Shown piece by piece: positions 1 to 7,066 of a DNA stretch of 11,278 nucleotides (position 1 is the first letter of the stretch; each line of letters opens with the position of its first letter). Source of the stretch: Desulfovibrio sp. (GTDB lineage: Bacteria; Desulfobacterota; Desulfovibrionia; Desulfovibrionales; Desulfovibrionaceae); assembly GCA_009773975.1 (NCBI GenBank), contig VSMX01000073.1:1-11278 (forward strand), written 5' to 3'. A program made the position numbers and the translations under genes. The notes under the pieces are model-generated. The model did not search any database, was not told where the DNA came from, and worked only from the letters and a program-made list of their open reading frames with translations.

Positions 1-304
1 GTCTTGAGAGATGCCATTCATAAAAACCTGAAGCTGGTATGGCGGCGGGATGGGTACGCAGGGCCCTGGCAAACATCGGTTTTTGCAAGGCGCTTTCCGA
101 CCTGGCGTTGAAAATGACTCCCTTGCCGTCTCTGCGTGGAAAACCCCAGGCCATGGATTGCACATTGTTTCCGCCAGTCAGTATTATCGCATTCTCTGTG
201 GGATAGACTTCCCCAGTTTTTGGCATGGGCGCATTTTCGGGCAACATCGCCCGCAGGCGGTCAATTTCCCTGTTTTTGGCATCAACAAAAAATCGTCCAC
301 ACAT
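1..304 (-). CDS. SRAP-domain protein (YedK/HMCES family), partial, 3' end off the left edge
   Basis: Only the first 101 codons are present, read leftwards from the ATG at 304. The start reads MCGRF, so removal of Met would leave Cys2 as the N-terminal catalytic residue. Further family landmarks follow in order: GEVYPT (31-36), WGF (53-55), NARSE (66-70) and GFYEW (93-97), which holds the conserved Glu96. In the known family, Cys2 forms a thiazolidine crosslink with abasic sites in single-stranded DNA, and the conserved Asn and Glu assist; the active-site His lies beyond the window. The protein should be cytoplasmic and protect abasic sites from strand breakage. It starts 6 bases after the stop of the exported-protein gene, with no clear Shine-Dalgarno sequence, so translation may be coupled to that gene. 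Family assignment is firm; the role in this organism is inferred. Confidence 0.9.
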   Translation of the reverse strand, partial: MCGRFFVDAKNREIDRLRAMLPENAPMPKTGEVYPTENAIILTGGNNVQSMAWGFPRRDGKGVIFNARSESALQKPMFARALRTHPAAIPASGFYEWHLSR

Positions 305-310
305 GGCCAA

Positions 311-871
311 TCAAAAATCAAGCTTGAAATTCATTCCTAGGCCAAGCACTGTATCCGGCTGGCTTGAATTTGCAATTTGGTCGCGGCTATTATCATCTTT
401 TAGGATAAGTTCCGGTCCGATATTGATATCAAGGTTATCAGAATGGGCCACATCTGCAAAAGCGCGCACAACATGGCGGCTTTCCCGGACTTTTTCTTCA
501 TCGGGGCGCATGAACTTTTCCGCAGGATTAACTTTCCATGAGCTTTTTTGGGTTTCCATGCTCAGACCGCCAGGGAAAATCTTTTCGCGGCTATTTTCAA
601 TTGCCCTGTTGATGCCCTTTCGGGTATCCGCAGCCTGTTTTGGAACCCTGGGCACATTTTTGGTTGCCCTGGCCTTGACGTCATTGGAATTTATGCCCTT
701 ATGCCAGATAGCATCATTGCGGCCAAGGGATTGGCCGAAAGTCCAGGCATCTCCTGTTATGGCTTTATCCTTGTTGACTATTTGTTTCTTCGTAGCGGCA
801 TCCGCCATATCAGGAACAAGACAGGCAAGCGATACAAAAATTGCCCACGCCCAAAATATGTGTTTTCGCAT
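311..871 (-). CDS. Exported protein of unknown function (186 aa)
   Basis: I do not recognise this family. The N terminus is a good Sec signal peptide: MRKH, a hydrophobic stretch at about residues 5-19, and a signal peptidase I site after Ala25 (A-D-A). The Cys at 17 is not in a proper lipobox because Ser is at -3. The mature protein is polar and rich in Lys, Arg, Asp and Asn. It ends in two strand-like segments, DINIGPELIL and LGLGMNFKLDF, with a terminal Phe that resembles the last strand of outer-membrane proteins; at this size a full barrel is uncertain. I chose the ATG at 871, with a GAG element about 7 bases upstream. A TTG at 883 would add four residues but has no better ribosome site. 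The gene follows the atp terminator and precedes the SRAP gene by 6 bases, so the two probably share a transcript. Likely location is periplasm or outer membrane. Confidence 0.7.
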   Translation of the reverse strand: MRKHIFWAWAIFVSLACLVPDMADAATKKQIVNKDKAITGDAWTFGQSLGRNDAIWHKGINSNDVKARATKNVPRVPKQAADTRKGINRAIENSREKIFPGGLSMETQKSSWKVNPAEKFMRPDEEKVRESRHVVRAFADVAHSDNLDINIGPELILKDDNSRDQIANSSQPDTVLGLGMNFKLDF

Positions 872-950
872 ATATTTTCTCAATTTATACGATTAAAATA
901 TGACAATAACTATATCGAGTGATTTTTCAAATGCATTATACAATATATGC
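872..950 (-). promoter_or_regulatory. AT-rich leader, probable promoter region for the exported-protein/SRAP unit
   Basis: This very AT-rich stretch lies between the atp terminator and the exported-protein gene. On the minus strand it has a perfect TATAAT at 940-935, but the expected -35 position falls in the terminator stem and has no match to TTGACA. A second AT-rich hexamer, TATAAA, lies nearer the start codon. A promoter is expected here because a strong terminator separates the unit from atpC; its exact position is not resolved. Confidence 0.3.
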
Positions 951-976
951 AAAAACCCGGCCGAAGCCGGGTTTTT
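951..976 (-). terminator. Rho-independent terminator of the atp operon
   Basis: A perfect 11-bp inverted repeat (951-961 with 966-976) encloses four bases. Read on the minus strand, the stem is aaaaacccggc, the loop is TTCG closed by a C-G pair (the very stable cUUCGg tetraloop), and the stem ends in a run of five T. It lies 78 bases after the atpC stop. The flanking A and T runs make it symmetrical, so it could also stop plus-strand transcripts. The 977-1054 spacer upstream shows no gene. Confidence 0.9.
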
Positions 977-1054
977 GGTATAAAATGAAATATTTGGCCA
1001 GGCATCGGCATGAAAACCGATAACCATGACATGAATTTGAATATTACAACCGCA

Positions 1055-1459
1055 TCAGATTGCCTTCCGTGCAATCTCCAGACGCATGATTGCGCGCCGC
1101 AGCGCGGCTTCCGCCCTCGCTTCATCCAGGTCATCAGTATGTTCGGCAAGGCGCTTTTCCGCCCTTTTCCTTGCTTCTTCGGCTCTGGCCTGGTCAATAT
1201 CACAGTCCCTTTCGGCTGATTCGGCAAGGACACTGCATTTATTGTTGTTTACATCCGCAAAACCGCCGGAAATGAAGATACACTCATCCTTGCCATCCCT
1301 GCGATAGCGCAAGGGGCCGATTTTGAGGGCGGAAAGCAGAGAGATATGTTGCGGCAACACGCCGAACTCTCCTTCCGATCCCGGACAGATGACCATCTCC
1401 ACGTCTTCCGAGACCACGGTCTTGTCAGGCGTAACCACTTCCAGCTTCAATGTGGACAT
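1055..1459 (-). CDS. atpC: ATP synthase F1 epsilon subunit
   Basis: The 134-residue protein matches the usual length of the epsilon subunit of the central rotor stalk, which links gamma to the c-ring and can inhibit ATP hydrolysis. The N-terminal beta-sandwich carries the family pattern: LEVVTPDKTV near residue 5, CPGSEGEFGVLPQH at about 25-38, then FISGGFADV and a VLAESAE segment. The last 45 residues form the two-helix C-terminal domain, rich in Ala, Arg and Glu. The ATG at 1459 has GGGAGA about 5 bases upstream. The gene starts 26 bases after atpD, is the last in the operon, and is followed by the hairpin terminator. Confidence 0.97.
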   Translation of the reverse strand: MSTLKLEVVTPDKTVVSEDVEMVICPGSEGEFGVLPQHISLLSALKIGPLRYRRDGKDECIFISGGFADVNNNKCSVLAESAERDCDIDQARAEEARKRAEKRLAEHTDDLDEARAEAALRRAIMRLEIARKAI

Positions 1460-1485
1460 ATATTCTCCCGGCGGAATTTTACTGC

Positions 1486-3006
1486 CTAGGCAGCCTTTTC
1501 TGATTTATCGCCATCTTCTTTCTGCTTTTCATCAGCAGGCTTTTCTTTTGCGGTTATTTCCTGCTTCTGTCCAGCCTCTTTCTGTTCGCTTTCTTCCTTT
1601 GCCTTTCGGGCTTCGTACTTGCCGACAGCCTCCTGGATATCGCCGACCATGTAAAAGTCGCTTTCCGCCAGGTGGTCATACTTGCCGTCCAGAATGCCCT
1701 TGAAGCCTTCAATGGTATCCGACAGTTTGACGTACTTGCCGGGAGTACCTGTAAAGGTTTCAGCAACATGGAAAGGCTGGGAAAGGAAACGCTGGATACG
1801 ACGCGCGCGGGCTACGGTCAGCTTGTCTTCATCCGAAAGCTCGTCCATACCCAGAATGGCTATTATGTCCTGCAATTCCTTGTATTTTTGCAGTACCATC
1901 TGCACACGACGCGCAACCTGATAATGCTCCTCGCCCACAACATTCGGGTCAAGAATGCGGGATGTGGAGTCTAGAGGATCCACCGCAGGATAAATGCCAA
2001 GTTCCGCAATCTGGCGGGAAAGCACAAGCGTGCCGTCCAGATGCGAAAACGTGGTTGCCGGAGCAGGGTCGGTCAAGTCGTCGGCAGGCACATAAACAGC
2101 CTGAACGGACGTGATTGAGCCGTCATTGGTTGAGGTAATGCGTTCCTGCAGCGCGCCAAGGTCTGTGCCCAGGGTTGGCTGATAACCAACTGCTGAAGGC
2201 ATGCGTCCGAGCAGAGCCGACACTTCCGAACCGGCCTGGGTGAAGCGAAAGATATTGTCGATAAAGAGCAGCACGTCCTGGTGCTCTTCATCACGGAAAT
2301 ATTCCGCGCAGGCAAGGGCTGTCAAGGCCACGCGGGCGCGGGCTCCCGGGGGCTCGTTCATCTGGCCATAGACAAGTATGGCACGATCCAGAACGCCTGC
2401 TTCCTTCAATTCGTTATAAAGATCGTTACCTTCCCTGGTGCGCTCGCCAACGCCAGCAAACACGGACGAACCGCCATGTTGCTTGGCAATGTTATTGATC
2501 ATTTCCATCAGGATAACGGTCTTGCCGACGCCAGCTCCGCCAAAAAGACCCATTTTGCCGCCTTTGGGGAAGGGAACCAGCAAATCAACTACCTTGATAC
2601 CGGTTTCCAGAAGCTCAACCTTGGTATTCTGGTCTGTGAACTTTGGCGCTTCCCGGTGAATGGGATAGTATTTATCCGCCTTGATCGGGCCAAGTTCGTC
2701 CACAGGACGGCCAATAACATTAAGGATGCGGCCAACGGCTGGCTGCCCAACGGGAACCATGATCGGTTTGCCTGTATCAATAACTTCCATGCCGCGCACA
2801 AGACCTTCCGTCGCATCCATGGCGATGGTGCGCACAACCTTGTCGCCAAGGTGCTGGGCAACTTCGCAAATCAGGTCAGGCGCATCCTTGTTATTTGGAT
2901 TTTTAATTTCCAGGGCTGTGAAAATGTCCGGCAAATGGCCTTCGCTGAACTCAACGTCGACAACGGCGCCGATGACCTGGACGATTTTTCCTGTATTTGT
3001 GCTCAT
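1486..3006 (-). CDS. atpD: ATP synthase F1 beta subunit (catalytic), with charged C-terminal tail
   Basis: This is the catalytic subunit of F1, which makes ATP from ADP and phosphate using rotation driven by the ion gradient. Key motifs are intact: P-loop GGAGVGKT (156-163), catalytic Glu188 in GVGERTREG, Walker B LLFID ending in Asp250, ALLGRMPSAVGYQPTL at about 265-279, and the DELSDED loop (388-394), a mild variant of DELSEED. The protein is 506 residues, whereas the family usually ends near 465-475. The extra residues, from about 467, form a tail almost wholly of Lys, Glu, Asp, Gln and Ala that is probably disordered or helical. The reading frame is open throughout, so this is not an obvious frameshift. 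The ATG has AAGGAG 5 bases upstream, 12 bases after atpG. Confidence 0.98.
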   Translation of the reverse strand: MSTNTGKIVQVIGAVVDVEFSEGHLPDIFTALEIKNPNNKDAPDLICEVAQHLGDKVVRTIAMDATEGLVRGMEVIDTGKPIMVPVGQPAVGRILNVIGRPVDELGPIKADKYYPIHREAPKFTDQNTKVELLETGIKVVDLLVPFPKGGKMGLFGGAGVGKTVILMEMINNIAKQHGGSSVFAGVGERTREGNDLYNELKEAGVLDRAILVYGQMNEPPGARARVALTALACAEYFRDEEHQDVLLFIDNIFRFTQAGSEVSALLGRMPSAVGYQPTLGTDLGALQERITSTNDGSITSVQAVYVPADDLTDPAPATTFSHLDGTLVLSRQIAELGIYPAVDPLDSTSRILDPNVVGEEHYQVARRVQMVLQKYKELQDIIAILGMDELSDEDKLTVARARRIQRFLSQPFHVAETFTGTPGKYVKLSDTIEGFKGILDGKYDHLAESDFYMVGDIQEAVGKYEARKAKEESEQKEAGQKQEITAKEKPADEKQKEDGDKSEKAA

Positions 3007-3018
3007 TTTCGCTCCTTG

Positions 3019-3897
3019 CTAACCGTTGAGCGCCTCCGCGCCGCCGACAATGTCGATCAGTTCGCTGGTAATGGAAGCCTGCCTCGTTTTATTGTATAGG
3101 AGGGTCAGTGTCTGGATCATGTCGTTGCAGTTTCTGGTGGCGTTATCCATCGCAGCCATCCGCGCGGCATGTTCGCTTGCGGAAGTATCCAGCAAGGCGC
3201 GGTAAACCTGCACATTGATATAACGGGGCAAAAGATCCGACAACAACTTGGCCTCGTCGGGCTCATAGATATATTCGCTTCCTGGCCCTTCCCTTGCCGG
3301 CTCTTCGCTTTTTGGCGCTTTTAGCGGCATAAGCTGCAGACAGGCAGGCGGCTGCTGGGCCATGGAAACAAATTCACCATAAACGAGCCAGACTTCGTCA
3401 TAATCGCCGTTTACATAACAGTGAATCGCCTCTTTGCCCACCGTGCTTGCCAGGGCGAAATCCAGGCTGCCCATACGGTCGCCGTATCCAAGGTCGAGTT
3501 TGAAGCCGGATTTTTTGGCTGCATCTCTGCCCTTGCGGCCAACGCAGATGAAGCTCACATCCATGCCTTCGGCTTTCTTCTCCTCCGCAAGCTTCATCGC
3601 ACGGTTGATGATATTGGCATTAAAACCGCCGCAAAGCCCACGATCGCTAGTAATCATGATAATGGCACAGTTCTTTTTATTCTCGTGGGCTGCCAGCAGG
3701 GAGTGGCTCATGCCTTCGGCCTTGCTGGCCAACTCTCCAATCACCTGTCTGTATTTTGCCGCGTATGGACGAAAACGCTCAATCCTGGCCTGGGCGCCCC
3801 TGAGCTTGGCGGAAGCAACCATATTCATGGCCTTGGTAATCTGCTTCGTCTTGCCCACGCCTACAATTTTCATTTTTACATCTTTGAGTGAAGGCAT
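3019..3897 (-). CDS. atpG: ATP synthase F1 gamma subunit
   Basis: The gamma subunit is the rotating shaft inside the alpha3-beta3 head and transmits c-ring rotation to the catalytic sites. At 292 residues it is a normal length. The N-terminal helix has the conserved KTKQITKAMNMVASAKL stretch (about 16-32). The middle holds the Rossmann-like domain, with ITSDRGLCGGFN at about 82-93. The C-terminal helix carries ARMAAMDNATRNC and ends with the usual SELIDIVGGAEAL. A Pro/Glu/Lys-rich loop (PLKAPKSEEPAREG) in the second half looks like a lineage-specific insertion. The ATG has GGAGGG 4 bases upstream and lies 11 bases after atpA. Confidence 0.97.
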   Translation of the reverse strand: MPSLKDVKMKIVGVGKTKQITKAMNMVASAKLRGAQARIERFRPYAAKYRQVIGELASKAEGMSHSLLAAHENKKNCAIIMITSDRGLCGGFNANIINRAMKLAEEKKAEGMDVSFICVGRKGRDAAKKSGFKLDLGYGDRMGSLDFALASTVGKEAIHCYVNGDYDEVWLVYGEFVSMAQQPPACLQLMPLKAPKSEEPAREGPGSEYIYEPDEAKLLSDLLPRYINVQVYRALLDTSASEHAARMAAMDNATRNCNDMIQTLTLLYNKTRQASITSELIDIVGGAEALNG

Positions 3898-3908
3898 TGT
3901 CCCTCCAA

Positions 3909-5417
3909 TCAGGCCTGGCGGCTCTGCTTGAAGGCTTTTACAGCATCTTCAAGACCTTTTTCCACTTCCTTGTCGATGACTTTCTTTTCCTTGATTGCGT
4001 CCAGAACTTCCTTGTGCGTATCACGGATAAAGGTCAGCATATCGGATTCGAAACCGCGGATATCCTCGACCGGCACATCATCCATGTAGCCATGGGTGGC
4101 TGCCCAGATTGAGGCAACCTGTTCCTGGGCTGGCATGGGCTGGTATTGGGGCTGCTTCAGCAGCTCGACAAGCCTGGCGCCGCGATCAAGTTTGGCCTTG
4201 GTGGCGCGGTCGAGATCGGAACCAAACTGGGCAAAGGCCGCAAGTTCGCGATACTGGGCAAGATCCAGGCGCATTGTGCCCGCAACCTGCTTCATGGCCT
4301 TGATTTGCGCGGCGCCGCCAACGCGGGATACGGAAAGACCAACATTGATTGCCGGACGCACACCGGCATTGAACAGATTTGGTTCAAGATAAACCTGTCC
4401 GTCGGTAATGGAAATGACGTTTGTCGGAATATAGGCCGAAACATCGCCTGCCTGCGTCTCAATAATCGGTAATGCCGTAAGGGAACCAGCGCCAAGCTCA
4501 TCGGAAAGTTTGGCAGCCCGTTCAAGGAGACGGGAATGCAGATAGAAAACGTCGCCCGGAAAAGCTTCACGTCCTGGCGGACGACGGAGCAGCAGGGACA
4601 TCTGGCGGTAGGCCACGGCCTGCTTGGAAAGGTCATCATAGACAATCAGGGCATGCTTGCCGGAATCGCGGTAATGTTCCGCCATCGTGCAGCCTGTGTA
4701 GGCGGCAATGTACTGCAACGGAGCCGGATCGGAAGCCGTTGCAGAAATGATTGTCGTGTACTCCATGGCGCCGTGCTTGCGCAAGGTATCGGCCACCAGG
4801 GCCACCGATGACTTCTTCTGGCCAATGGCCACATAGAAGCAGTGGATGTCGGTTTCTTTCTGGGCCAGGATGGCATCAATGCAAACAGCCGTCTTGCCTG
4901 TCTGGCGGTCGCCAATAATGAGTTCGCGCTGGCCGCGGCCAATCGGCGTCATGGCGTCAATGGCCTTGAGGCCAGTCGGCATCGGCTCGTGCACGCTTTT
5001 GCGGCCGATAATGCCAGGCGCCTTGATTTCCACCGGGCGCATTTCCTCGGATTCAACCGGACCAAGGCCGTCAATGGGCTCGCCAAGGGGATTGAGCACT
5101 CGCCCCATGACTTTTGGCCCAACCGGCACTGAAAAGATCTTGCCGGTGCGCTTTACAGGATCTCCTTCCTTGATGCCAACATCGGAACCCAGAAGGGCCA
5201 CGCCGACATTGTCCTCCTCAAGGTTTAGAACCATGCCCATAACGCCGCCGGGAAATTCCAGAAGCTCCATGCTCATGGCGTTTTCCACGCCATGCACGCG
5301 CGCGATGCCATCGCCGACATAGAGAACCGTGCCGGTTTCGCTCATCTCCACGCGCTGCTCATAGTTCTGGATTTGATCCTCGATTATCTTGCTTATTTCT
5401 TCTGCTTTTATCTGCAT
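3909..5417 (-). CDS. atpA: ATP synthase F1 alpha subunit
   Basis: The alpha subunit is the non-catalytic nucleotide-binding partner of beta in the F1 hexamer. At 502 residues it is typical. It shows the N-terminal helix that binds delta, the beta-barrel region with GDGIARVHG (35-43), P-loop GDRQTGKT (169-176, the same numbering as in E. coli), and VISITDGQVYLEPNLFNAG. The SVSRVGGAAQ segment supplies the arginine finger to the neighbouring beta site. The C-terminal helical domain ends in AFKQSRQA. The start follows the atpH stop after 3 bases, with an AGAGGGG element about 10 bases upstream, so translation is probably coupled. Confidence 0.98.
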   Translation of the reverse strand: MQIKAEEISKIIEDQIQNYEQRVEMSETGTVLYVGDGIARVHGVENAMSMELLEFPGGVMGMVLNLEEDNVGVALLGSDVGIKEGDPVKRTGKIFSVPVGPKVMGRVLNPLGEPIDGLGPVESEEMRPVEIKAPGIIGRKSVHEPMPTGLKAIDAMTPIGRGQRELIIGDRQTGKTAVCIDAILAQKETDIHCFYVAIGQKKSSVALVADTLRKHGAMEYTTIISATASDPAPLQYIAAYTGCTMAEHYRDSGKHALIVYDDLSKQAVAYRQMSLLLRRPPGREAFPGDVFYLHSRLLERAAKLSDELGAGSLTALPIIETQAGDVSAYIPTNVISITDGQVYLEPNLFNAGVRPAINVGLSVSRVGGAAQIKAMKQVAGTMRLDLAQYRELAAFAQFGSDLDRATKAKLDRGARLVELLKQPQYQPMPAQEQVASIWAATHGYMDDVPVEDIRGFESDMLTFIRDTHKEVLDAIKEKKVIDKEVEKGLEDAVKAFKQSRQA

Positions 5418-5420
5418 CAG

Positions 5421-5972
5421 CTATATACCCCTCTTCAAGTTCTCCCGCAGAATCTTGAGCTGCGCGCGCAGGCTGGAATCCAGCACCTTGTCGCCAACGC
5501 TCAGCACCATACCTCCCAGAATTTCGGGATCAACCCTGAACCTGAGTTCAATGTCATGGTCAAGCTTCTTTTTTAGCCTCTCCCGTATTTCCTCGCGTTT
5601 TGCCTCATCCAGCTTGACGGCGGTAACGACCTGACCGCGCAGGATGCCGTTGGCCTCATCCAGAAGGATGCCGTACCAGTCGGCTATTTCACGCAACGAG
5701 CCAAGACGCTCATTGTCTGCCAGCAGAAAGCAGAAGTTGCGCATTGTGCGGTCCGCGCCAAGTTTGTCCAGAATGCCTGAAAGCACGGCTTTCTTTTCCT
5801 GGACGTCTATAATCGGACTTTTGAGCAAAAGCCCGAATTTGGGTTCCTCCGCAACCATCTGTCCGAGTTCCTGAAGGTAAATCCCATGGTTGGCCAGGGA
5901 TTCATTGCCTTCTTTCCTGCTCAGGTTAAACAGCGCGGAAGCGTATCTGCGCGCAATCACTGTATCGGTCAT
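5421..5972 (-). CDS. atpH: ATP synthase F1 delta subunit
   Basis: Delta joins the top of the alpha3-beta3 head to the b/b' peripheral stalk. At 183 residues it is typical of bacterial delta (OSCP). The N terminus has the family opening, VIARRYASALFNLSRKEGN, a six-helix-like domain follows, and the C-terminal part holds LRGQVVTAVKL and the conserved DPEILGGMVLSVGDKVLDSSL. The start codon overlaps the atpF stop by one base (TGATG), with AAGGTGA about 8 bases upstream, so delta is likely translationally coupled to b. Confidence 0.96.
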   Translation of the reverse strand: MTDTVIARRYASALFNLSRKEGNESLANHGIYLQELGQMVAEEPKFGLLLKSPIIDVQEKKAVLSGILDKLGADRTMRNFCFLLADNERLGSLREIADWYGILLDEANGILRGQVVTAVKLDEAKREEIRERLKKKLDHDIELRFRVDPEILGGMVLSVGDKVLDSSLRAQLKILRENLKRGI

Positions 5973-6562
5973 CAGAGTGTCACCTTGTCAAGGGAATTGT
6001 CTATAAGCCGGCCATGATCGGCACCGGTAAGCCTGCCGGCCAGCCCTTTGCGTGCTGCTTCCACAATTTCATCGGCAACAGTGGCCCGCACCCTGTCGAG
6101 AGCCGCGCGCCCCTCGTTTTCGGCTGCGCGTCTGGCCTGCTCGACAATCTGATCCGCCTGGCGGCCAGCATCCTCAAGTATGCCTTTCTTCAGCCTTTCT
6201 GCCTGGGCCCTGCTTTCATCCAGAATTGCCTTGCGCTCGGCTTCCAGATTGGCAATGCGCCGTTCGATTTCCGCAAGGTTTTCCTTCGCTTCCCTGCGGC
6301 GTCTTTCCAGTTCATCCAGCGTGTCCTGAATTCCCTGGCGGCGGTTGCGGAAAAAGTTCTTTATCAGCTTGCCTGTAAAGTACCAGAGAATTGCGCAAAA
6401 GATAATCAGGTTCAGCACGCGCCAGGCAAAATCACCCCAGCGGTATTCATGCCCTTCCCCGGCAAGGGCATATGTGGAAAAAACAAGCACCAGGCAAACC
6501 GGCGCGAACAACCGGAAAAGTTTGCTCAAAACCCACCCCCCTGATTGGCGATTATTATTCAT
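5972..6562 (-). CDS. atpF: ATP synthase F0 b subunit, with signal-peptide-like N terminus
   Basis: This is one of the two peripheral-stalk subunits that hold F1 against the membrane a subunit. The 196-residue product has a hydrophobic segment at about 18-34 ending in ALA-G, which resembles a signal peptidase I site. The true b-type anchor follows at about 46-63, preceded by the typical WGDFAWRVLN. Residues 70-175 form a long charged helix, probably a coiled coil, and the C terminus contacts delta. The usual b subunit has one membrane segment and about 155-170 residues, so the extra N-terminal segment is notable. The ATG at 6562 lies 5 bases after atpF' and has no Shine-Dalgarno sequence. A TTG at 6529 (codon 12) has AGGGGGG 6 bases upstream and would give a cleaner signal peptide, so the start is uncertain. 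Confidence 0.93.
   Translation of the reverse strand: MNNNRQSGGWVLSKLFRLFAPVCLVLVFSTYALAGEGHEYRWGDFAWRVLNLIIFCAILWYFTGKLIKNFFRNRRQGIQDTLDELERRRREAKENLAEIERRIANLEAERKAILDESRAQAERLKKGILEDAGRQADQIVEQARRAAENEGRAALDRVRATVADEIVEAARKGLAGRLTGADHGRLIDNSLDKVTL
6536..6542 (-). promoter_or_regulatory. Possible ribosome binding site for an alternative TTG start of atpF
   Basis: The minus strand reads AGGGGGG here, 6 bases before the TTG at 6529-6527. A poly-G stretch of similar kind stands 8 bases before the atpF' ATG. The ATG at 6562 lacks any purine-rich site at the right distance. Whether the TTG, the coupled ATG or both are used cannot be settled by reading alone. Confidence 0.35.
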
Positions 6563-6567
6563 GGATT

Positions 6568-6993
6568 TTATTGCTTGATGCCCATCAGCTTGTCGCCAAG
6601 CCTGGTGGAAAAATCATCAATGCCGTCGCGCAGCTGTGAGAGGGCGATTTCGGCCTGCCCCTGGATGTTCTTGCGGTTTTCTTCCAGAAGCTGCTTCGCC
6701 GATTGCTGGGCATTGCCCACTATCGCCGCCAACTCCTCCAGACCGGCATTTCGTCCGGCTTCACGGGTCTGGCCGGCCTCCTGGCGCGCTTTTGCCAGTT
6801 CGGCTTCATAGTTGGCCAGGCGTTCACGGGCTTCATTGACAAAATTGTCCGCCTCGCTGGCCATGTCGTCCATAATGCCGTTGCGTTTTTTAATGATTTC
6901 GCGAATGGGCTTGATCAAGAGCCAGTTCAGGAAAAAGAGGGCAATGAAGAAATTGATTAATTGAAATACAAGCGTGATGTTGAGATCAAGCAT
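6568..6993 (-). CDS. atpF': ATP synthase F0 b' subunit (second peripheral-stalk subunit)
   Basis: The 141-residue protein begins with one membrane anchor (about residues 7-27, VFQLINFFIALFFLNWLLIKP). The rest is a single charged helix rich in Ala, Glu, Arg and Gln, as in b/b' subunits. It should pair with AtpF as a b/b' heterodimer. That arrangement is known from cyanobacteria, alphaproteobacteria and many delta-type proteobacteria, in place of the b homodimer of E. coli. It is the first gene of the atp cluster, 73 bases after aroL. The ATG at 6993 has a run of seven G 8 bases upstream and AGGA directly before it. The next gene follows after 5 bases. Confidence 0.93.
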   Translation of the reverse strand: MLDLNITLVFQLINFFIALFFLNWLLIKPIREIIKKRNGIMDDMASEADNFVNEARERLANYEAELAKARQEAGQTREAGRNAGLEELAAIVGNAQQSAKQLLEENRKNIQGQAEIALSQLRDGIDDFSTRLGDKLMGIKQ

Positions 6994-7066
6994 TCCTGCC
7001 GCCCCCCCGTGAAGATGAACAATTTGTTATTAAGATATTCAAATCTAGCCTGCCGGGAGGGTCATG
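6994..7066 (-). promoter_or_regulatory. aroL-atpF' spacer, possible atp operon promoter
   Basis: This 73-base spacer is the only gap over 30 bases between the kinase gene and atpC. Its middle is AT-rich and contains TTGAAT on the minus strand (about 7044-7039), but the hexamer 17 bases further on is a poor match to TATAAT. No hairpin terminator is evident after aroL. Either a weak or non-sigma-70 promoter lies here, or the atp genes are partly read through from the upstream operon. Confidence 0.3.

Noticed and set aside
820..871. Lipoprotein signal in the exported protein (Cys17)
   Set aside because: The residues before Cys are S-L-A, so the -3 position is not Leu, Val or Ile, and an A-D-A signal peptidase I site follows.
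225..896. Plus-strand open frame of 223 codons
   Set aside because: It is antisense to the exported-protein gene and the SRAP gene, both of which have clear protein signatures on the minus strand, and its own translation shows no domain.
2281..3099. Plus-strand open frame of 272 codons
   Set aside because: It lies entirely antisense to atpD and the end of atpG, highly conserved genes whose codon pattern creates such shadows.
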